Numbered from the stretch's first letter, positions 52,369-62,555 are shown. The stretch is 64,000 nt of DNA from DATFWC01 sp963777755 (GCA_963777755.1 CAVZSC010000043.1:1-64000); one strand, 5' to 3'. Numbers and translations: made by a program. Notes: generated by a model not told the origin, from the letters alone.

Positions 52369-53358
52369 TCACTGCAGCACCAGGTTGGCGCTCTTGATCA
52401 CGTCGGCCCACAGTGCGCTCTCAGTCTTGATCTGCTCGGCGAGCCGCTCCGGCGTCGAACCCACCGCCTCGGCGCCGAGCGTCTTCATGTGCGCGATGCC
52501 TTCGGGAGAGTGCAGGTAGTCGGCCATCGCCCGGTTGAGCTTCTCGATGATGCCTTTGGGTGTCGCGGCGGGCACCAGGATGCCGTGCCACGAGAACACG
52601 CCGCCGAAGCTCGGGATCAATTCGTTCACCGCCGGCAGGTCAGGCATCTCGGGATAGCGCTCGGCCGTCATCACCGCGATCGGGCGCACGCTGGCGGTCT
52701 GGATGTAGGGCAGGGCGGCGGTGATGCCGAACACGGCGGCCTCGACGTGCCCGCCGATCAGCGCGGTCGCCTGGTCGCCGCTGCTTTTGTAGGGCACATG
52801 GGTCATCCGCGTGCCGGTCTTCAGCATGAGCAGCTCCATCTCCAGATGGTTGAGCTGTCCGGCGCCCGACGAGGCGTAATTGTATTTGCCCGGATTGTCT
52901 TTCAGGAGCTGGATGAACTCCGGCAATGTCTTCACCGGCACCTTCGCCGGGTTCACCAGCAGCAGGTGCGGCTGCATCGACACCATGCCGACCGGCGCCA
53001 GGTCGCGCTCGACCACATAGGGGGCCTTGCGCACGTGCGGCACGATGCCGAGCGGGGCGATCGCGGCGATCAGCAGCGTGTGGCCGTCGGGCGGCGCCTT
53101 GGCGACAGCCGCGGTGCCGATCAGGCTCGCGGCCCCCGCAATGTTGTCGAGGACGAAGGGCTGGCCAAGGCGCTTCGCCAGGGCCTCGCCCATCAGCCGC
53201 GCCATGGCGTCCGCCACGCCGCCCGGGGAGGCCGGCACGACGATGCGCACCGGCTTCGATGGCCAGTTGGCGGCCGGGTCCTGCGCGAGAGCGTGAATGC
53301 ACAGGGTGCCGGTCGCCGCGATGGCGATCAGCAGCCGGCTGGCGAACGTGCCGCGCAT
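52369..53358 (-). CDS. Bug/TctC-family solute receptor
   Basis: A 329-residue periplasmic receptor: signal peptide LLIAIAATGTLCIHALAQ, VRIVVPASPGGVADAMARLM, FVLDNIAGAASLIGTAAVA and YNYASSGAGQLNHLEMELL. The ATG at 53358 has GGGAGG upstream. The carboxylate loop reads VPASPGG rather than VPFAPGG and DNIAGA rather than ENRPGA, so the ligand probably differs from those of its neighbours. Second of two receptors in this minus-strand catabolic cluster. Confidence 0.9.
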   Translation of the reverse strand: MRGTFASRLLIAIAATGTLCIHALAQDPAANWPSKPVRIVVPASPGGVADAMARLMGEALAKRLGQPFVLDNIAGAASLIGTAAVAKAPPDGHTLLIAAIAPLGIVPHVRKAPYVVERDLAPVGMVSMQPHLLLVNPAKVPVKTLPEFIQLLKDNPGKYNYASSGAGQLNHLEMELLMLKTGTRMTHVPYKSSGDQATALIGGHVEAAVFGITAALPYIQTASVRPIAVMTAERYPEMPDLPAVNELIPSFGGVFSWHGILVPAATPKGIIEKLNRAMADYLHSPEGIAHMKTLGAEAVGSTPERLAEQIKTESALWADVIKSANLVLQ

Positions 53359-53383
53359 GTCGTCCTCCCTTGCGTTGGCGCGC

Positions 53384-54130
53384 TCAGGCCGGCACGGGCG
53401 GCCAGATCCGCCCGGCCAGCACGGGAGACCGCGGCGCATGGGTCAGCGCCGGAATGAACTGCTTGGTCCAGGCAATCCCGTCGGGAAAATGCTCCTCGAC
53501 CGCGGCCTGCACCCGCTCGCGCGAGTCGCGCGAGAGGAACTCGTACATGATCACGTGCTTCACCCAGCCGGCGGTCGCCACCAGCTTGCGCGCGCCGATG
53601 AACTCGCGGACGCTCTGCACCGCCGGCAGGCGGAAGTCCGCATACCAGGCGAGCAGTTGGTCCTCGGATTCGCGCGGACAATTGAAGCTGCCGAGCTGGA
53701 TGTAGGGCCCGGGCGGCATGTTATCGCCGGCCGGCCCGCGATCCGGCCCATGCACGCGGATCTCCTCCGTGAGCACGCATTGACGCTCGCCCTGCCGCTT
53801 CGCCAGCATCTGCTTGTCGGGATCGGTGAGGTTGCTCTCGAGCCGGCTCGGCGCGCCCTTGCGGAAATGGTCGACGCCCTTGGTGAAGGCCGCGGTGTTC
53901 TCTGCCGCGAAGATCAGGATGTAGTCGCTGCCGTTCGGCACCGTCGGGTCCTTGGTGCGGATCATGTGGTCGCCCGGTGCCGTCACCACGGTCTTGTAGT
54001 GCGCGCCCCACAGGATGCCGGGCTCCTCGAGCATCTTCGGGATGTAGGTGTCGTGCAGCCAGGCGAGATACCCGCCGGCGTCGTCCCGGAGATCGTACCA
54101 GGAAATCCAGAAAGCCCTGTCCCGCGCCAT
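53384..54130 (-). CDS. EthD-like ferredoxin-fold protein (two repeats)
   Basis: A 248-residue cytosolic protein with two segments that look like dimeric alpha/beta-barrel (EthD-like) units: WISWYDLRDDAGGYLAWLHD with YIPKMLEEPGILWGAHYKT, and LLAWYADFRLPAVQSVREF with HVIMYEFLSRDSRERVQAA. Members are small decarboxylases, dehalogenases or degradation auxiliaries. The ATG at 54130 follows GGGGGAAACGGG; an upstream extension to 54223 is rejected because it is Arg-rich and unlike the family. First gene of the minus-strand cluster, 25 bases before a Bug receptor gene. Confidence 0.7.
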   Translation of the reverse strand: MARDRAFWISWYDLRDDAGGYLAWLHDTYIPKMLEEPGILWGAHYKTVVTAPGDHMIRTKDPTVPNGSDYILIFAAENTAAFTKGVDHFRKGAPSRLESNLTDPDKQMLAKRQGERQCVLTEEIRVHGPDRGPAGDNMPPGPYIQLGSFNCPRESEDQLLAWYADFRLPAVQSVREFIGARKLVATAGWVKHVIMYEFLSRDSRERVQAAVEEHFPDGIAWTKQFIPALTHAPRSPVLAGRIWPPVPA

Positions 54131-54303
54131 CCCGTTTCCCCCTGTTCGTTCGCTCGCTTCACGTCGCGATGACGACGGCACAATAGCAGGTCGGCGGAAT
54201 TCACGCCGATGCGCACTCCGCATATCAGATCAGCACCGCGGTTGCCGGACAACCTCGCCGCCGAGCATGATACGCTCACCGCAAACGCGCGGAGGAGACA
54301 GCC

Positions 54304-55275
54304 GTGGTGAAGGGACTAACGCGCCAGTACGTCATGGCCGCGGTCGGATCGCTGCTGCTGACGGCGCCCGCTTTGGCCTATCCGGACCGGCCGGTGAAAT
54401 TGGTCGTTGCGCTTGCGCCGGGCGGCCCGGCCGATACAGCGGCGCGCGTCTTTGCACCTTACCTTGGGGCCGCGCTCGGCCACAACGTGGTGATCGAGAA
54501 CCGTACCGGCGCCTCGAGCGTGATCGGCACCGAGTTGGTCGTTCGCGCGACGGCGGACGGCTATACGCTGCTGTTCGGCTCGAGCTCGAGCTTCGCAGTC
54601 AATCCGGCGGTCATGCGCAACCTGCGCTTCGACGTGCACAAGGAGCTCAAGCTCATCGGCCTCGTCTCCTACACGCCGCATGTCCTGGTCGTCCGCTCCT
54701 CGCTGCCGGCCGAAACGATCGGCGACCTGGTGCGCCTGGCCAAGGGGCAGCCCGGCAAGCTCAGCTATGCGTCGTCCGGGGCGGGCGGGGCCATCCACCT
54801 GGCGAGCGAGCTGTTCAAGCGCGAAGCGGGCGTCGATCTCATCCATGTGCCGTATCGCGGCGGCGGTCCGGCCGTGCTCGGTTTGTTGAGCGGCGATGTC
54901 GATGTGTTCATCAACGACGTCAGCACCACGGTGGAGAATATCCGCGCCGGAAAGCTCAAGGCGCTGGCCATGGCCTGGCCGGCGCGCTCGCCGTTGCTGC
55001 CCGAGGTGCCGACGTTCGCGGAGGCGGGACTTCCTGGCGTCGTGTCGTCCTCGTGGTTCGGCCTGGCGGCGCCGGTGCAGACGCCGGCGGGCATCGTCGA
55101 GCGGCTGGCCGACGCGATGCGCAAGGCATTCGCCTCCGATGCCTACCAGGCCGGCCTTCGCAAGCTCGGGCTCGAGCAATTCATGCTCGACGCCGCACAG
55201 TCGGATGCGTTCATCAAGGGCGAGATCGACAAGTGGGCGGCGGTGGCGAGATCTGCCGGCATCCAGGTGGATTGA
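54304..55275 (+). CDS. Bug/TctC-family solute receptor
   Basis: A 323-residue periplasmic receptor starting with GTG at 54304 (or GTG 54307) after GGAGGAG. Signal peptide ending at PALA, then VKLVVALAPGGPADTAARVF, VVIENRTGASSVIGTELV and LSYASSGAGGAIHLASELF. First gene of a plus-strand cluster divergent from the EthD-like gene; the 173-base gap should hold promoters for both. Confidence 0.9.
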   Translation: MVKGLTRQYVMAAVGSLLLTAPALAYPDRPVKLVVALAPGGPADTAARVFAPYLGAALGHNVVIENRTGASSVIGTELVVRATADGYTLLFGSSSSFAVNPAVMRNLRFDVHKELKLIGLVSYTPHVLVVRSSLPAETIGDLVRLAKGQPGKLSYASSGAGGAIHLASELFKREAGVDLIHVPYRGGGPAVLGLLSGDVDVFINDVSTTVENIRAGKLKALAMAWPARSPLLPEVPTFAEAGLPGVVSSSWFGLAAPVQTPAGIVERLADAMRKAFASDAYQAGLRKLGLEQFMLDAAQSDAFIKGEIDKWAAVARSAGIQVD

Positions 55276-55371
55276 TCCTGGCATGCGATTTTCGACGGCG
55301 TGAAATCGTATACGCCGGTCAAGGCGCCCGATATGGTCGGCTGAACGACACGCAATCGCCAGGGAGGGCAC

Positions 55372-55767
55372 ATGAGCGATCGGGCGGCACGCGGCAAGAA
55401 GATTCGCGACGAGGCGTTCGGCAAGGACGGCCTGAAATCATGGGACGAGCTCAACGCGATCTGTCCGACCCACGCGCAGGCGATCCACGAATACTGCTTC
55501 GGCACCGTCTGGGACCGGCCGCATCTCGACTTCAAGATGCGCGAGCTGATCATCATTGCGGTGGCGACCGCGTCCGACTGTCCGAACGAAGTCGGCCTGC
55601 ACGCGCGCGGTGCGCTCAACCGCGGGGCGACGCGTGACGAGATCATCGAGACCATCCTGCAATGCGCCCCCTATGTGGGCTTCCCCAAGACCAACCACGC
55701 GCTCAAGGCGGCGAAGGACGTGTTCGACCGCTGGGAGGCCAAGAAGGACGACTGGAAGCCGCTGTGA
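55372..55767 (+). CDS. Carboxymuconolactone decarboxylase-like protein
   Basis: A 131-residue helical protein of the CMD/AhpD-like family: HLDFKMRELIIIAVATASDC, then EVGLHARGALNRGATRDEI. The Cys-x-x-Cys of AhpD-type peroxidase partners is absent (one Cys in SDCPNEVGLH), which favours the decarboxylase-like branch that acts on lactones from aromatic-ring breakdown. An AGGGAGG precedes the ATG. Its stop overlaps the start of the next Bug receptor gene. Confidence 0.85.
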   Translation: MSDRAARGKKIRDEAFGKDGLKSWDELNAICPTHAQAIHEYCFGTVWDRPHLDFKMRELIIIAVATASDCPNEVGLHARGALNRGATRDEIIETILQCAPYVGFPKTNHALKAAKDVFDRWEAKKDDWKPL

Positions 55768-56738
55768 TGCGATCCGCTGCCGCGATCCTGCTCGGTCTCG
55801 CCCTGCTGACGCAGGCGGCGGCAGCCGAGACCTGGCCGGACCGCCCCATCCGGCTGGTCTCGCCCAATCCGGCCGGCGGCGCCAACGACACGATCGTGCG
55901 TATCATCGCCGCCAGGATGTCGATCATCCTCGGCGCGTCGATCGTCGTGGACAATCGCGGCGGCGCCGGCGGCAAGATCGGGGCCGAGGCGGTCGCGCGC
56001 GCTGCGCCCGACGGTTACACGCTGCTCGCCGGCTCGGTCTCGACCCATTCGTTCGCGCCGATCACCCCGCCCAAGCCCAACTACGACCCCGTCAAGGATT
56101 TCACACCGATCTCGCCGTTCGCGCTGGTGCAGAACCTGCTGGTGGTGAGCCCGGCGCTGCCGGCCGCCAATATCCGCGAGCTCGTCGCGCTGGCGAAGGC
56201 GCAGCCGGGCAAATTAAACTACGCGTCCGGCGGACCTGGCTCCACCAGCCATTTCGCCGTGGCGATGTTCGTAGCGCTGGCCGGAATCGCCAACGAGACC
56301 GTGCACGTGCCCTACAAAGGGGGCGCGCCCGCGCTGGTCGCCACCATGGCAAACGAGGTGCAGTTCTATTTCGGGCCGATCGCCGGCATGGTGCCCTACG
56401 CGGAATCCGGGCGCGTGCGTGCGCTCGCGATCAGCGGCGAGGCGCGCTCGCCGGCGTTGCCCGATGTGCCGACGATGGCTGAAGCAGGTCTTGCGCGCTA
56501 CAAGGCGGTCGGGTGGTTCGGCCTGCTGGCGCCGGCCGGAACGCCGGCGACCATCGTCGCCAAGCTCAACGATGCGGTCGCCGAAGCCGCCAGGAGCAAC
56601 GAGGTGGTCACCGGCTTGCGCGCGCAAGGGATCGAGCCGGCGCACAGCCGGCCGGAGCAATTCGCCGTCTTCGTCCGGGAGCAGCTCGACCTGCACCGCA
56701 AGCTGGCGGAAGAAGTCGATCTCAGGCTCGCACAGTGA
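55767..56738 (+). CDS. Bug/TctC-family solute receptor
   Basis: A 323-residue periplasmic receptor whose ATG shares its A with the preceding stop (TGATG). Signal peptide ILLGLALLTQAAAAE, IRLVSPNPAGGANDTIVRII, IVVDNRGGAGGKIGAEAVA and LNYASGGPGSTSHFAVAMF. Translational coupling to the CMD-like gene suggests that uptake and turnover are joined. Fourth stand-alone Bug receptor in 6 kb. Confidence 0.9.
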   Translation: MRSAAAILLGLALLTQAAAAETWPDRPIRLVSPNPAGGANDTIVRIIAARMSIILGASIVVDNRGGAGGKIGAEAVARAAPDGYTLLAGSVSTHSFAPITPPKPNYDPVKDFTPISPFALVQNLLVVSPALPAANIRELVALAKAQPGKLNYASGGPGSTSHFAVAMFVALAGIANETVHVPYKGGAPALVATMANEVQFYFGPIAGMVPYAESGRVRALAISGEARSPALPDVPTMAEAGLARYKAVGWFGLLAPAGTPATIVAKLNDAVAEAARSNEVVTGLRAQGIEPAHSRPEQFAVFVREQLDLHRKLAEEVDLRLAQ

Positions 56739-56757
56739 ATCAATCGGGAGACAGCGA

Positions 56758-57846
56758 ATGAAGCGAAGCGGCCTGGGCGTCGCGATCGTCGGCGCCGGAC
56801 GCATCGGCACGCTGCGGGCACGGCTCGCTGCCAAGCATCCGGCGGTCGGCTACCTGGCGATCTCCGATATCGACCCAAAGCGGGCGCAGGCGCTCGCGGA
56901 GGCGGCTGGTGCGGACGTCCATACGACGAGCAACGACGAGATCATCAACGATCCGCGGGTCACCAGCGTCATCGTTTCGACCCCCGAGGGCGAGCATGCC
57001 GATCCAGTGTGCGCTGCGTTGCGGCTCGGCAAACCCGTGCTGGTGGAGAAGCCGATCGCGCTGTCGCTCGCCGATGCCGACCGCATCCTCGCCACCTTGC
57101 GCGAGACCAGGGGCGAGCTCCGCATCGGCTATAGCCGTCGCTACAAGGACTGCTTCCTGCGCGCCAAGGAGCAGATGCTCCATGGCCGCCTGGGCAAGGT
57201 CGTGGGCGGCACCGCGCGCGTCTACAACTCGCGTGCCCAGGCGTTCGCCATCCTCAAGCGCGATCCGCACGCGACGCCGGTGCTCGACGTGCTCACCTAC
57301 TATGTCGACCTGATGTGCTGGTTCCTCGAAGGCAACCGGCCGGTCGAGGTGGTGGCGCGCGGCCAGCACGGCATCTTTCGCGACGCCGGCTATTCGGCGC
57401 ACGATGTCACCTGGGCGATCGTGACGTTCGCCGACGGCGCGGTGATCAATCTCGGGGTGAGCTACGCGCTGCCAACCCGCTATCCGACGCTCGGCCAGTC
57501 CGACCGGGTGGAGCTCCTCGGCACCGAGGGCACCATGATCGTCGACGACGACCACATGGACCACGTGCTGTTCTCCGAGCGCGGCGTTCCCCATGCCTAC
57601 GTGCCCGACCACCAGGTCGAGATGGCGTTTCTCGGCAGCAACACGGCGGGCGACTGGGCGGTCGGCGATTTCTGGGGCCCGCTCGGCAACGAGACGCGCG
57701 CCTGGTTCGATCATCTGGCGACCGGTGCGCCGACCGTGCACACGACGCCCGAGCAGGCGCGCATCAACCTGGAAACCACCATCGCGATCGAGCGCGCCGC
57801 CGCAACCGGACAGAGCGTGCGGTTGCCGTTGCAGCTGGAGGATTGA
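56758..57846 (+). CDS. Gfo/Idh/MocA-family oxidoreductase
   Basis: NAD(P)-dependent sugar or polyol dehydrogenase family, 362 aa. Rossmann domain VAIVGAGRIGTLRARLA, then VSTPEGEHADPVCAAL and the catalytic Lys in VLVEKPIALSLADAD. The C-terminal domain has PVLDVLTYYVDLMCWFLEG, with Asp and a Tyr-Tyr where many members have Asp-x-x-x-His. GGGAG lies about eight bases before the ATG. Last gene of the plus-strand cluster, 19 bases after a receptor gene. Inositol-like or cyclic diol substrates are possible; not determinable. Confidence 0.88.
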   Translation: MKRSGLGVAIVGAGRIGTLRARLAAKHPAVGYLAISDIDPKRAQALAEAAGADVHTTSNDEIINDPRVTSVIVSTPEGEHADPVCAALRLGKPVLVEKPIALSLADADRILATLRETRGELRIGYSRRYKDCFLRAKEQMLHGRLGKVVGGTARVYNSRAQAFAILKRDPHATPVLDVLTYYVDLMCWFLEGNRPVEVVARGQHGIFRDAGYSAHDVTWAIVTFADGAVINLGVSYALPTRYPTLGQSDRVELLGTEGTMIVDDDHMDHVLFSERGVPHAYVPDHQVEMAFLGSNTAGDWAVGDFWGPLGNETRAWFDHLATGAPTVHTTPEQARINLETTIAIERAAATGQSVRLPLQLED

Positions 57847-58700
57847 TCGGACCGGTCGGGGCGGCGGCACCGCCGCCCGCCACCGACATCCTGCTGATTC
57901 ACGATGTCATACAGCCAACGCTTCGCCCTTCCCGGCGGTCACCTTGGCGGCTTTGCCGCCGGCGGCTTCGCCGCGTGACCGTTTCGAGCCGGGCTTTGCG
58001 TCCTTCGCGGCTCGACCGCTGCGCGCTCGAGCACCTCAGGATAACGCCCTCAGGATGACCTGAGGGAGCGGAGCGCCGCGAGGGCGCTGGTGCGGAACGC
58101 CGCACCCGTGGCGTGTTTCTCCCCTTCCCGTTTGCGAGGCGGGAAGGGACACGCCGGAACACCTTGCGAGGGTGTTCCCGCGCCCCAGTGACGTAGGGGC
58201 GCGCGCCCTCGCGGCGCTCCACCGCGGCGGCTGTGACCGATGATGAACCGATCGTCGCTGCCGCTCCCCGCTCCGCCTCTGTGTCTCTCCGGAGTACGCC
58301 CTCGGTGAGCCGGGATGGATGGGAGTAAAGAACTAGTTTGGGACTATTGTCAAGAGCGTTGGCGAACTATTTTTCCGATTTTCAGGAATTCCTGGATCGC
58401 GCCGGATCCCTCAATTCACCGGCACAGCAGCGTCCCCTCCCGGAGCAGAGACTTGGGCACGGTCTTGCCACCACTCGGGGCTGCGGAATACTGGATGGCC
58501 CGCTCCGCTTTCGCTGGGGACATTGTTTCGCGGGCCATGACAGAGGTCTCGCTTAAGCTAGCGCCAATGAGGGTTGCCCCACTGGGTACTGGCGGGGTAC
58601 GTTCACCGTCTCTGGCTGGGGTCGGGGGCGGGGACAATCAATAGCCCGATCAACTCATGCGCGCGTGCCTGCCCTGGCGCGACCGGAGGAGGAGCAATCT
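57847..58700. other. Intergenic region with a mosaic of short palindromes
   Basis: No gene that I can support. Several adjacent hairpins are present: GGTGCGG/CCGCACC (58089-58106), CCCTTCCCG/CGGGAAGGG (58122-58148) and GGAACACC/GGTGTTCC (58156-58178), with CCTCAGG repeats before them. They look like pieces of REP-type elements. The stretch after 58320 is less GC-rich and leads to the RTX gene, so it probably holds its promoter. Confidence 0.5.
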
Positions 58701-60090
58701 ATGGCCTACGTAGTCACCGGCACTGCCGGGAACGATACCCTGAACCAGGCGACCGACACCGGTCCTGGTACCATCGTCGGGCTGGCCGGCGACGACACCA
58801 TTTCGACCGGCTCGGGCCTTGCCACCGTCACCGGCGACAGCGGCAACGACAGCGTCCTGCTGCAGGCTGGCAACACCGGCACGGTGAACGGCGGCACCGA
58901 GAACGACAGCATTTTCAGCCCCTCCGGGCTGGGCTCGATGCAGTTGTTCGGCAGCGACGGCGCCGACACGGTCGACACCAGCTTAGCGAGTGGCGCCCAG
59001 ACCGTGGTCGGCGGCAACGATTCGAGCGACGGCTTCGAACTCGATCTTCACCGGCGGCGGCAACGATTTCATCTTCGGCAACGGCGGCAATGACATTATC
59101 CGTCCCGGCCAGGGCAACAACACGGTCGTCGGCGGCGTCGGCAATGACTCCGTGGTGACGCCAGCGGGCTCCGGGGCCGACCTCATCTTCGGCAACGAGG
59201 GCAATGACTCGATCAACGCATACCCCGGCGCCGATACGTTCTTCGGGGGCCTGGGCAACGATTCCGCCGTCGTGGCGGTCGGCGGGAGTGGCCTGTATTT
59301 CTTCAACGAGGGATCCGATACGCTGGACGGCACCAACGCAAGCGGAGGAATGACGGTCGTCGGCGGCAACAATTCGGCCGATGGCAATGACTGCCTGATC
59401 GGCAGCGCAAGCGCCGACTTCGTCTTCGGCAACGGCGGTGCCGACACGATCAACTCCGGCAACGGCGCCAACACGGTGGTGGCCGGCTTCGGCAACGACA
59501 GCCTCGGCACCGGTTCCGGCAACGACCTCGTCTTCCTCAACGAGAGCAACGACGTGGTGATCGATATCGGCGGCAACAACACCATCTTCGGCGGGCTCGG
59601 CAACGACTGCATCTTCGACGTGAGCACCGGAGCGAGCACGATCCAGGGCAACGAAGGCAACGACACGATCCGCGCCCGGCAGGGCATCGACACCCTCTCG
59701 GGCGGCGCCGGCAACGACGTGTTCGACTATTTCGGCACCGATGACGACGGCAACAATGCCGCCGGCGGCGGGCCGGTCGAGCTCATCACCGACGTGAACT
59801 TCGCCGACGACCGGTTCCGGTTTGCCAACCAGCAGATCACGTTCGCCGCCAACATGGGGGCGGGCACCGGCGTCGACTTGAACACGTCCGCGAACAACGC
59901 GATCGCCGCCGCCTTCGCGCTCTCCGGCGGCGGTGCCAACTGGGTGGCGGCGCAGTTCACCTTCGGCGGCCGCACCTACCTGGCCGTCGATCAGGGGGGC
60001 GTGCAGGGCACCTTCACCGACGCCAACGACTTCCTGCTCGACATCACCGGGGCGACCGGCACGATCAGCGCGGGGAATTTCACGCTGTAA
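58701..60090 (+). pseudogene. RTX-repeat secreted protein 1, frameshifted
   Basis: Calcium-binding RTX protein of about 463 residues over two frames. It opens MAYVVTGTAGNDTLNQ without a classical signal, as expected for type I secretion. Nonapeptide-type repeats follow (FGNGGNDIIRPGQGNN, FGNEGNDSINAYPGAD, QGNEGNDTIRARQG). The C-terminal ~110 residues (ITDVNFADDRFRF, FTFGGRTYLAVDQGG, DFLLDITGATGTI) resemble the end domain of putative surface proteins sometimes called bluetail. Near 59030 the frame breaks: GACGGCTTCGAACTCG should read on as SNSIFTGGGNDF, one extra T. GGAGGAGG precedes the ATG at 58701. No type I secretion genes are in the window. Confidence 0.82.
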
Positions 60091-60114
60091 CTGGCGAGCA
60101 GCCGCGAATGAGAC

Positions 60115-60141
60115 AAAGGGGCGGCCTCGGCCGCCCCTTTT
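60115..60141 (+). terminator. Intrinsic terminator after RTX gene 1
   Basis: GGGGCGGCC, loop TC, GGCCGCCCC, then TTTT: a nine-pair GC stem with a T run 25 bases after the stop. The rest of 60091-60425 shows no gene and should contain the promoter of RTX gene 2. Confidence 0.85.
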
Positions 60142-60425
60142 CCGTGCCGAAGGCGGCTCGCGGAGCCGCAACCGGCCCATCTTAACCGACGCGACAGGTT
60201 TTCCGTGCCGCGTCCGCATCGGGCGCATAGATTAGGTCTATGACCATCGTGAGATGTTGCCGCACCGGCACGTATTGAGCTTGCCCCGGCATGAATTTAG
60301 TGGGTAAAACCGTAACGACTGCAGGGTGTGGGGAGTATTCAGTAGTCCAGTCACCGACCGTTCATCCACAGCATCGCGAGCATCAATTGCGGCGAGACCA
60401 CTCGCCGCCACGGGAGGCGTGAACA

Positions 60426-61983
60426 ATGGCGTACAGTATTACGGGAACCAACAGCGCTGATAATCTCGACCAGACCACCGAACCGGGCCCCGGCACCATC
60501 GACGGGCTCGGCGGCGATGATCACATCTTTTCGGGAACCGGCGAAGTCACCGTCAACGGCGGCTCCGGCAACGTCACGATCGTTCTGCAGATCGGCAACA
60601 CGGCGTCGGTGTTCGGCGCCTCGGAGAACGACAGCATCGTCTTCACGCCGTTCGAGGGCGGGAGCGGGACCGACACAAGTCCAGAGCCTGCCTTATCCCC
60701 CGGTCAGATTCTGCTGTTCGGCAACGAGGGCGCCGACACGATCGATGCCTCGGAAGTCGATTTCGGCGTCACCATCGTGGGCGGCAACAACTCCTCCGAC
60801 GGAAACGACACGCTGGTCGGCAGCTTCGGCGACGACATCGTGTTCGGCAACGGCGGCAACGACACGATGACGGCGCACATCGGCGACGACACCTATGTGG
60901 GCGGGGCCGGTGGCGACCTGATCGGCGATTTCCCGTTCTGGGAGTTCGAGGAAAGCAAGATCCCGGAGGGATTCTCGGCGGCCGTCGCGGTATTCGCTGC
61001 GGACGGGAACGATCTCGTCTTTGGCAACGAGGGCAACGACACGATCGACGTGTCGCCCGGCAACGACACGGTATTCGGCGGCCAGGGCAACGACCTCATC
61101 TCGGCGTTCGGCGGTTCCTTCGGGTTCCTCGAGTCGGCAACCGCTCTCGCCGATATTGGGGGCAGCCTGTTCTTCGGCAACGAGGGCAACGATACGATCG
61201 ACGCCTTCGGTGCCGAAACGCCAGTGACCATCGTCGGCGGCAACGATTGCGCCGACGGCGCCGATTTGCTGTTCGGCAGCTTCTTCGGCGACATCATCTT
61301 CGGCAACGGCGGCAACAACTCAATCGATGCCGACGAAGGCGATGATACGGTTGTTGGCGGTACCGGCAACGACACCATGTTCATCTGCGACGGCAACAAC
61401 CTGGCCTTCGGCAACGAAGGCAACGACACGATCGAGGCGGAAGGCGACTTCGCCGACACGGTGTTCGCCGGGCAGGGAAACGATGTTGTGTTCGCTGCGT
61501 TCGGCCGCGATACCGTGCAGGGCAACGAGGGCAACGACTCGCTTGTCGGCGGTTTTGGGATCGACACGCTGTCCGGTGGCAGCGGCAATGACGCGTTCAC
61601 CTACAACAACGCCGGCGAAAGACGGCGACAATGCCGGCGGCGGCGGGCCGGTCGAGCGCATCATCGACGTCAATTTCGACGAGGACCGCTTCCTCACGCC
61701 CGAGCAGGTGACGTTCGCGGCCAACACCGGCGCCGGCACCGGCGGCACGCTCGCGGCGTCCGCCAACAACGCGCTGGCTTCGGTGCTCGCGCTCGCCGGC
61801 GGCACCGGCGTGGTGGCGGCGCAGTTCACATTCGCGGGTCGCACCTATCTGGCGATCGACGAGCAGGGTACCAGCGGCACCGCCGGCACCTTCGACGACG
61901 GGACCGACCTCCTGCTCGACATCACCGGGGCGACCGGGACGATCGGCGCCGGCGACTTCGGCGTGAGCCCGTTCATCGTCTAG
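60426..61983 (+). pseudogene. RTX-repeat secreted protein 2, frameshifted
   Basis: Paralogue of the preceding RTX protein, about 519 residues over two frames. N-terminus MAYSITGTNSADNLDQTTEP matches RTX 1 in design (MAYxxTG, PGTIxGL). About a dozen FGNEGNDTI-like repeats follow, interrupted by acidic inserts such as FWEFEESKIPEGF. The same C-terminal domain is present (VAAQFTFAGRTYLAIDEQ, LLLDITGATGTIGAGDFG). The frame breaks near 61615, where GGCGAAAGACGGCGAC has one A too many; removing it gives AGEDGDNAGGGG, matching RTX 1 (DDDGNNAAGGG). Predicted calcium-folded surface or extracellular protein. A GGGAGG precedes the ATG. Confidence 0.82.
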
Positions 61984-61999
61984 GGCCCCGCTGCAATAC

Positions 62000-62031
62000 G
62001 GGGGAGCGGCGCGAGAAATCGCCGCTCCCCC
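62000..62031 (+). terminator. Hairpin after RTX gene 2
   Basis: GGGGGAGCGGCG, loop CGAGAAAT, CGCCGCTCCCCC: a perfect twelve-pair stem 17 bases after the stop. Strong stem but no T run; a GCGGGAGCGGGCGG remnant follows. Confidence 0.65.
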
Positions 62032-62128
62032 GCCCGCAAAGCGGGAGCGGGCGGCGCCGCACGGACGTCTGGCAAGCTCCTTGCACGAGCGGACGCTCAG
62101 GGTCCCAACTCTGCGGGGAGAATTGACC

Positions 62129-62548
62129 ATGACCAGTTGTGCCGTCGGCGCCTCGGGGGGCGCTCAAGTCGCTGTTTGCGAAGCGGATCCGCGCCGAACC
62201 TTCCAGGCGCTCGACCGCGATGGCAACGGCGTCCTGTCGTTCGAGGAGTTCCTCGGCGATGGGCAGGATTTGCCGGCCGGCAACAACGGCGCTCCCAATT
62301 CCGCCGCCTCGACGACCCTGCCGACCCCACCGACAACCGGCACGACGGTGGCCACCACGCCCGGCGACACCGCGACGCAAGCCGGCACGCCGGATTCCAT
62401 GGCGGAGCTCGATGCCAATCTGCTGCAGATGCAGGAGATGTTCGCCGCCCTCGATGCCGCGATCGCCGGCATCAACGCCTACATGACCAACCCGTCGGCC
62501 GGCAGCCCGCCGGACGATTTCTTCAACTACACGCCCCGCACCGCGTAG
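62129..62548 (+). CDS. Single EF-hand protein (139 aa)
   Basis: A small acidic protein with one canonical EF-hand, LDRDGNGVLSFEEFLG at about 29-44, a Thr/Pro/Ala-rich linker, then a helix (MAELDANLLQMQEMFAALDA). GGGGAG lies about nine bases before the ATG at 62129. Residues 8-22 look unnatural in this frame, while the next frame gives ALKSLFAK, a plausible EF-hand helix. Two compensating one-base indels around the G run at 62155 and at 62190 may be present. It follows the RTX genes, so a shared calcium theme is possible. Confidence 0.65.
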   Translation: MTSCAVGASGGAQVAVCEADPRRTFQALDRDGNGVLSFEEFLGDGQDLPAGNNGAPNSAASTTLPTPPTTGTTVATTPGDTATQAGTPDSMAELDANLLQMQEMFAALDAAIAGINAYMTNPSAGSPPDDFFNYTPRTA

Positions 62549-62555
62549 CCTCCTG

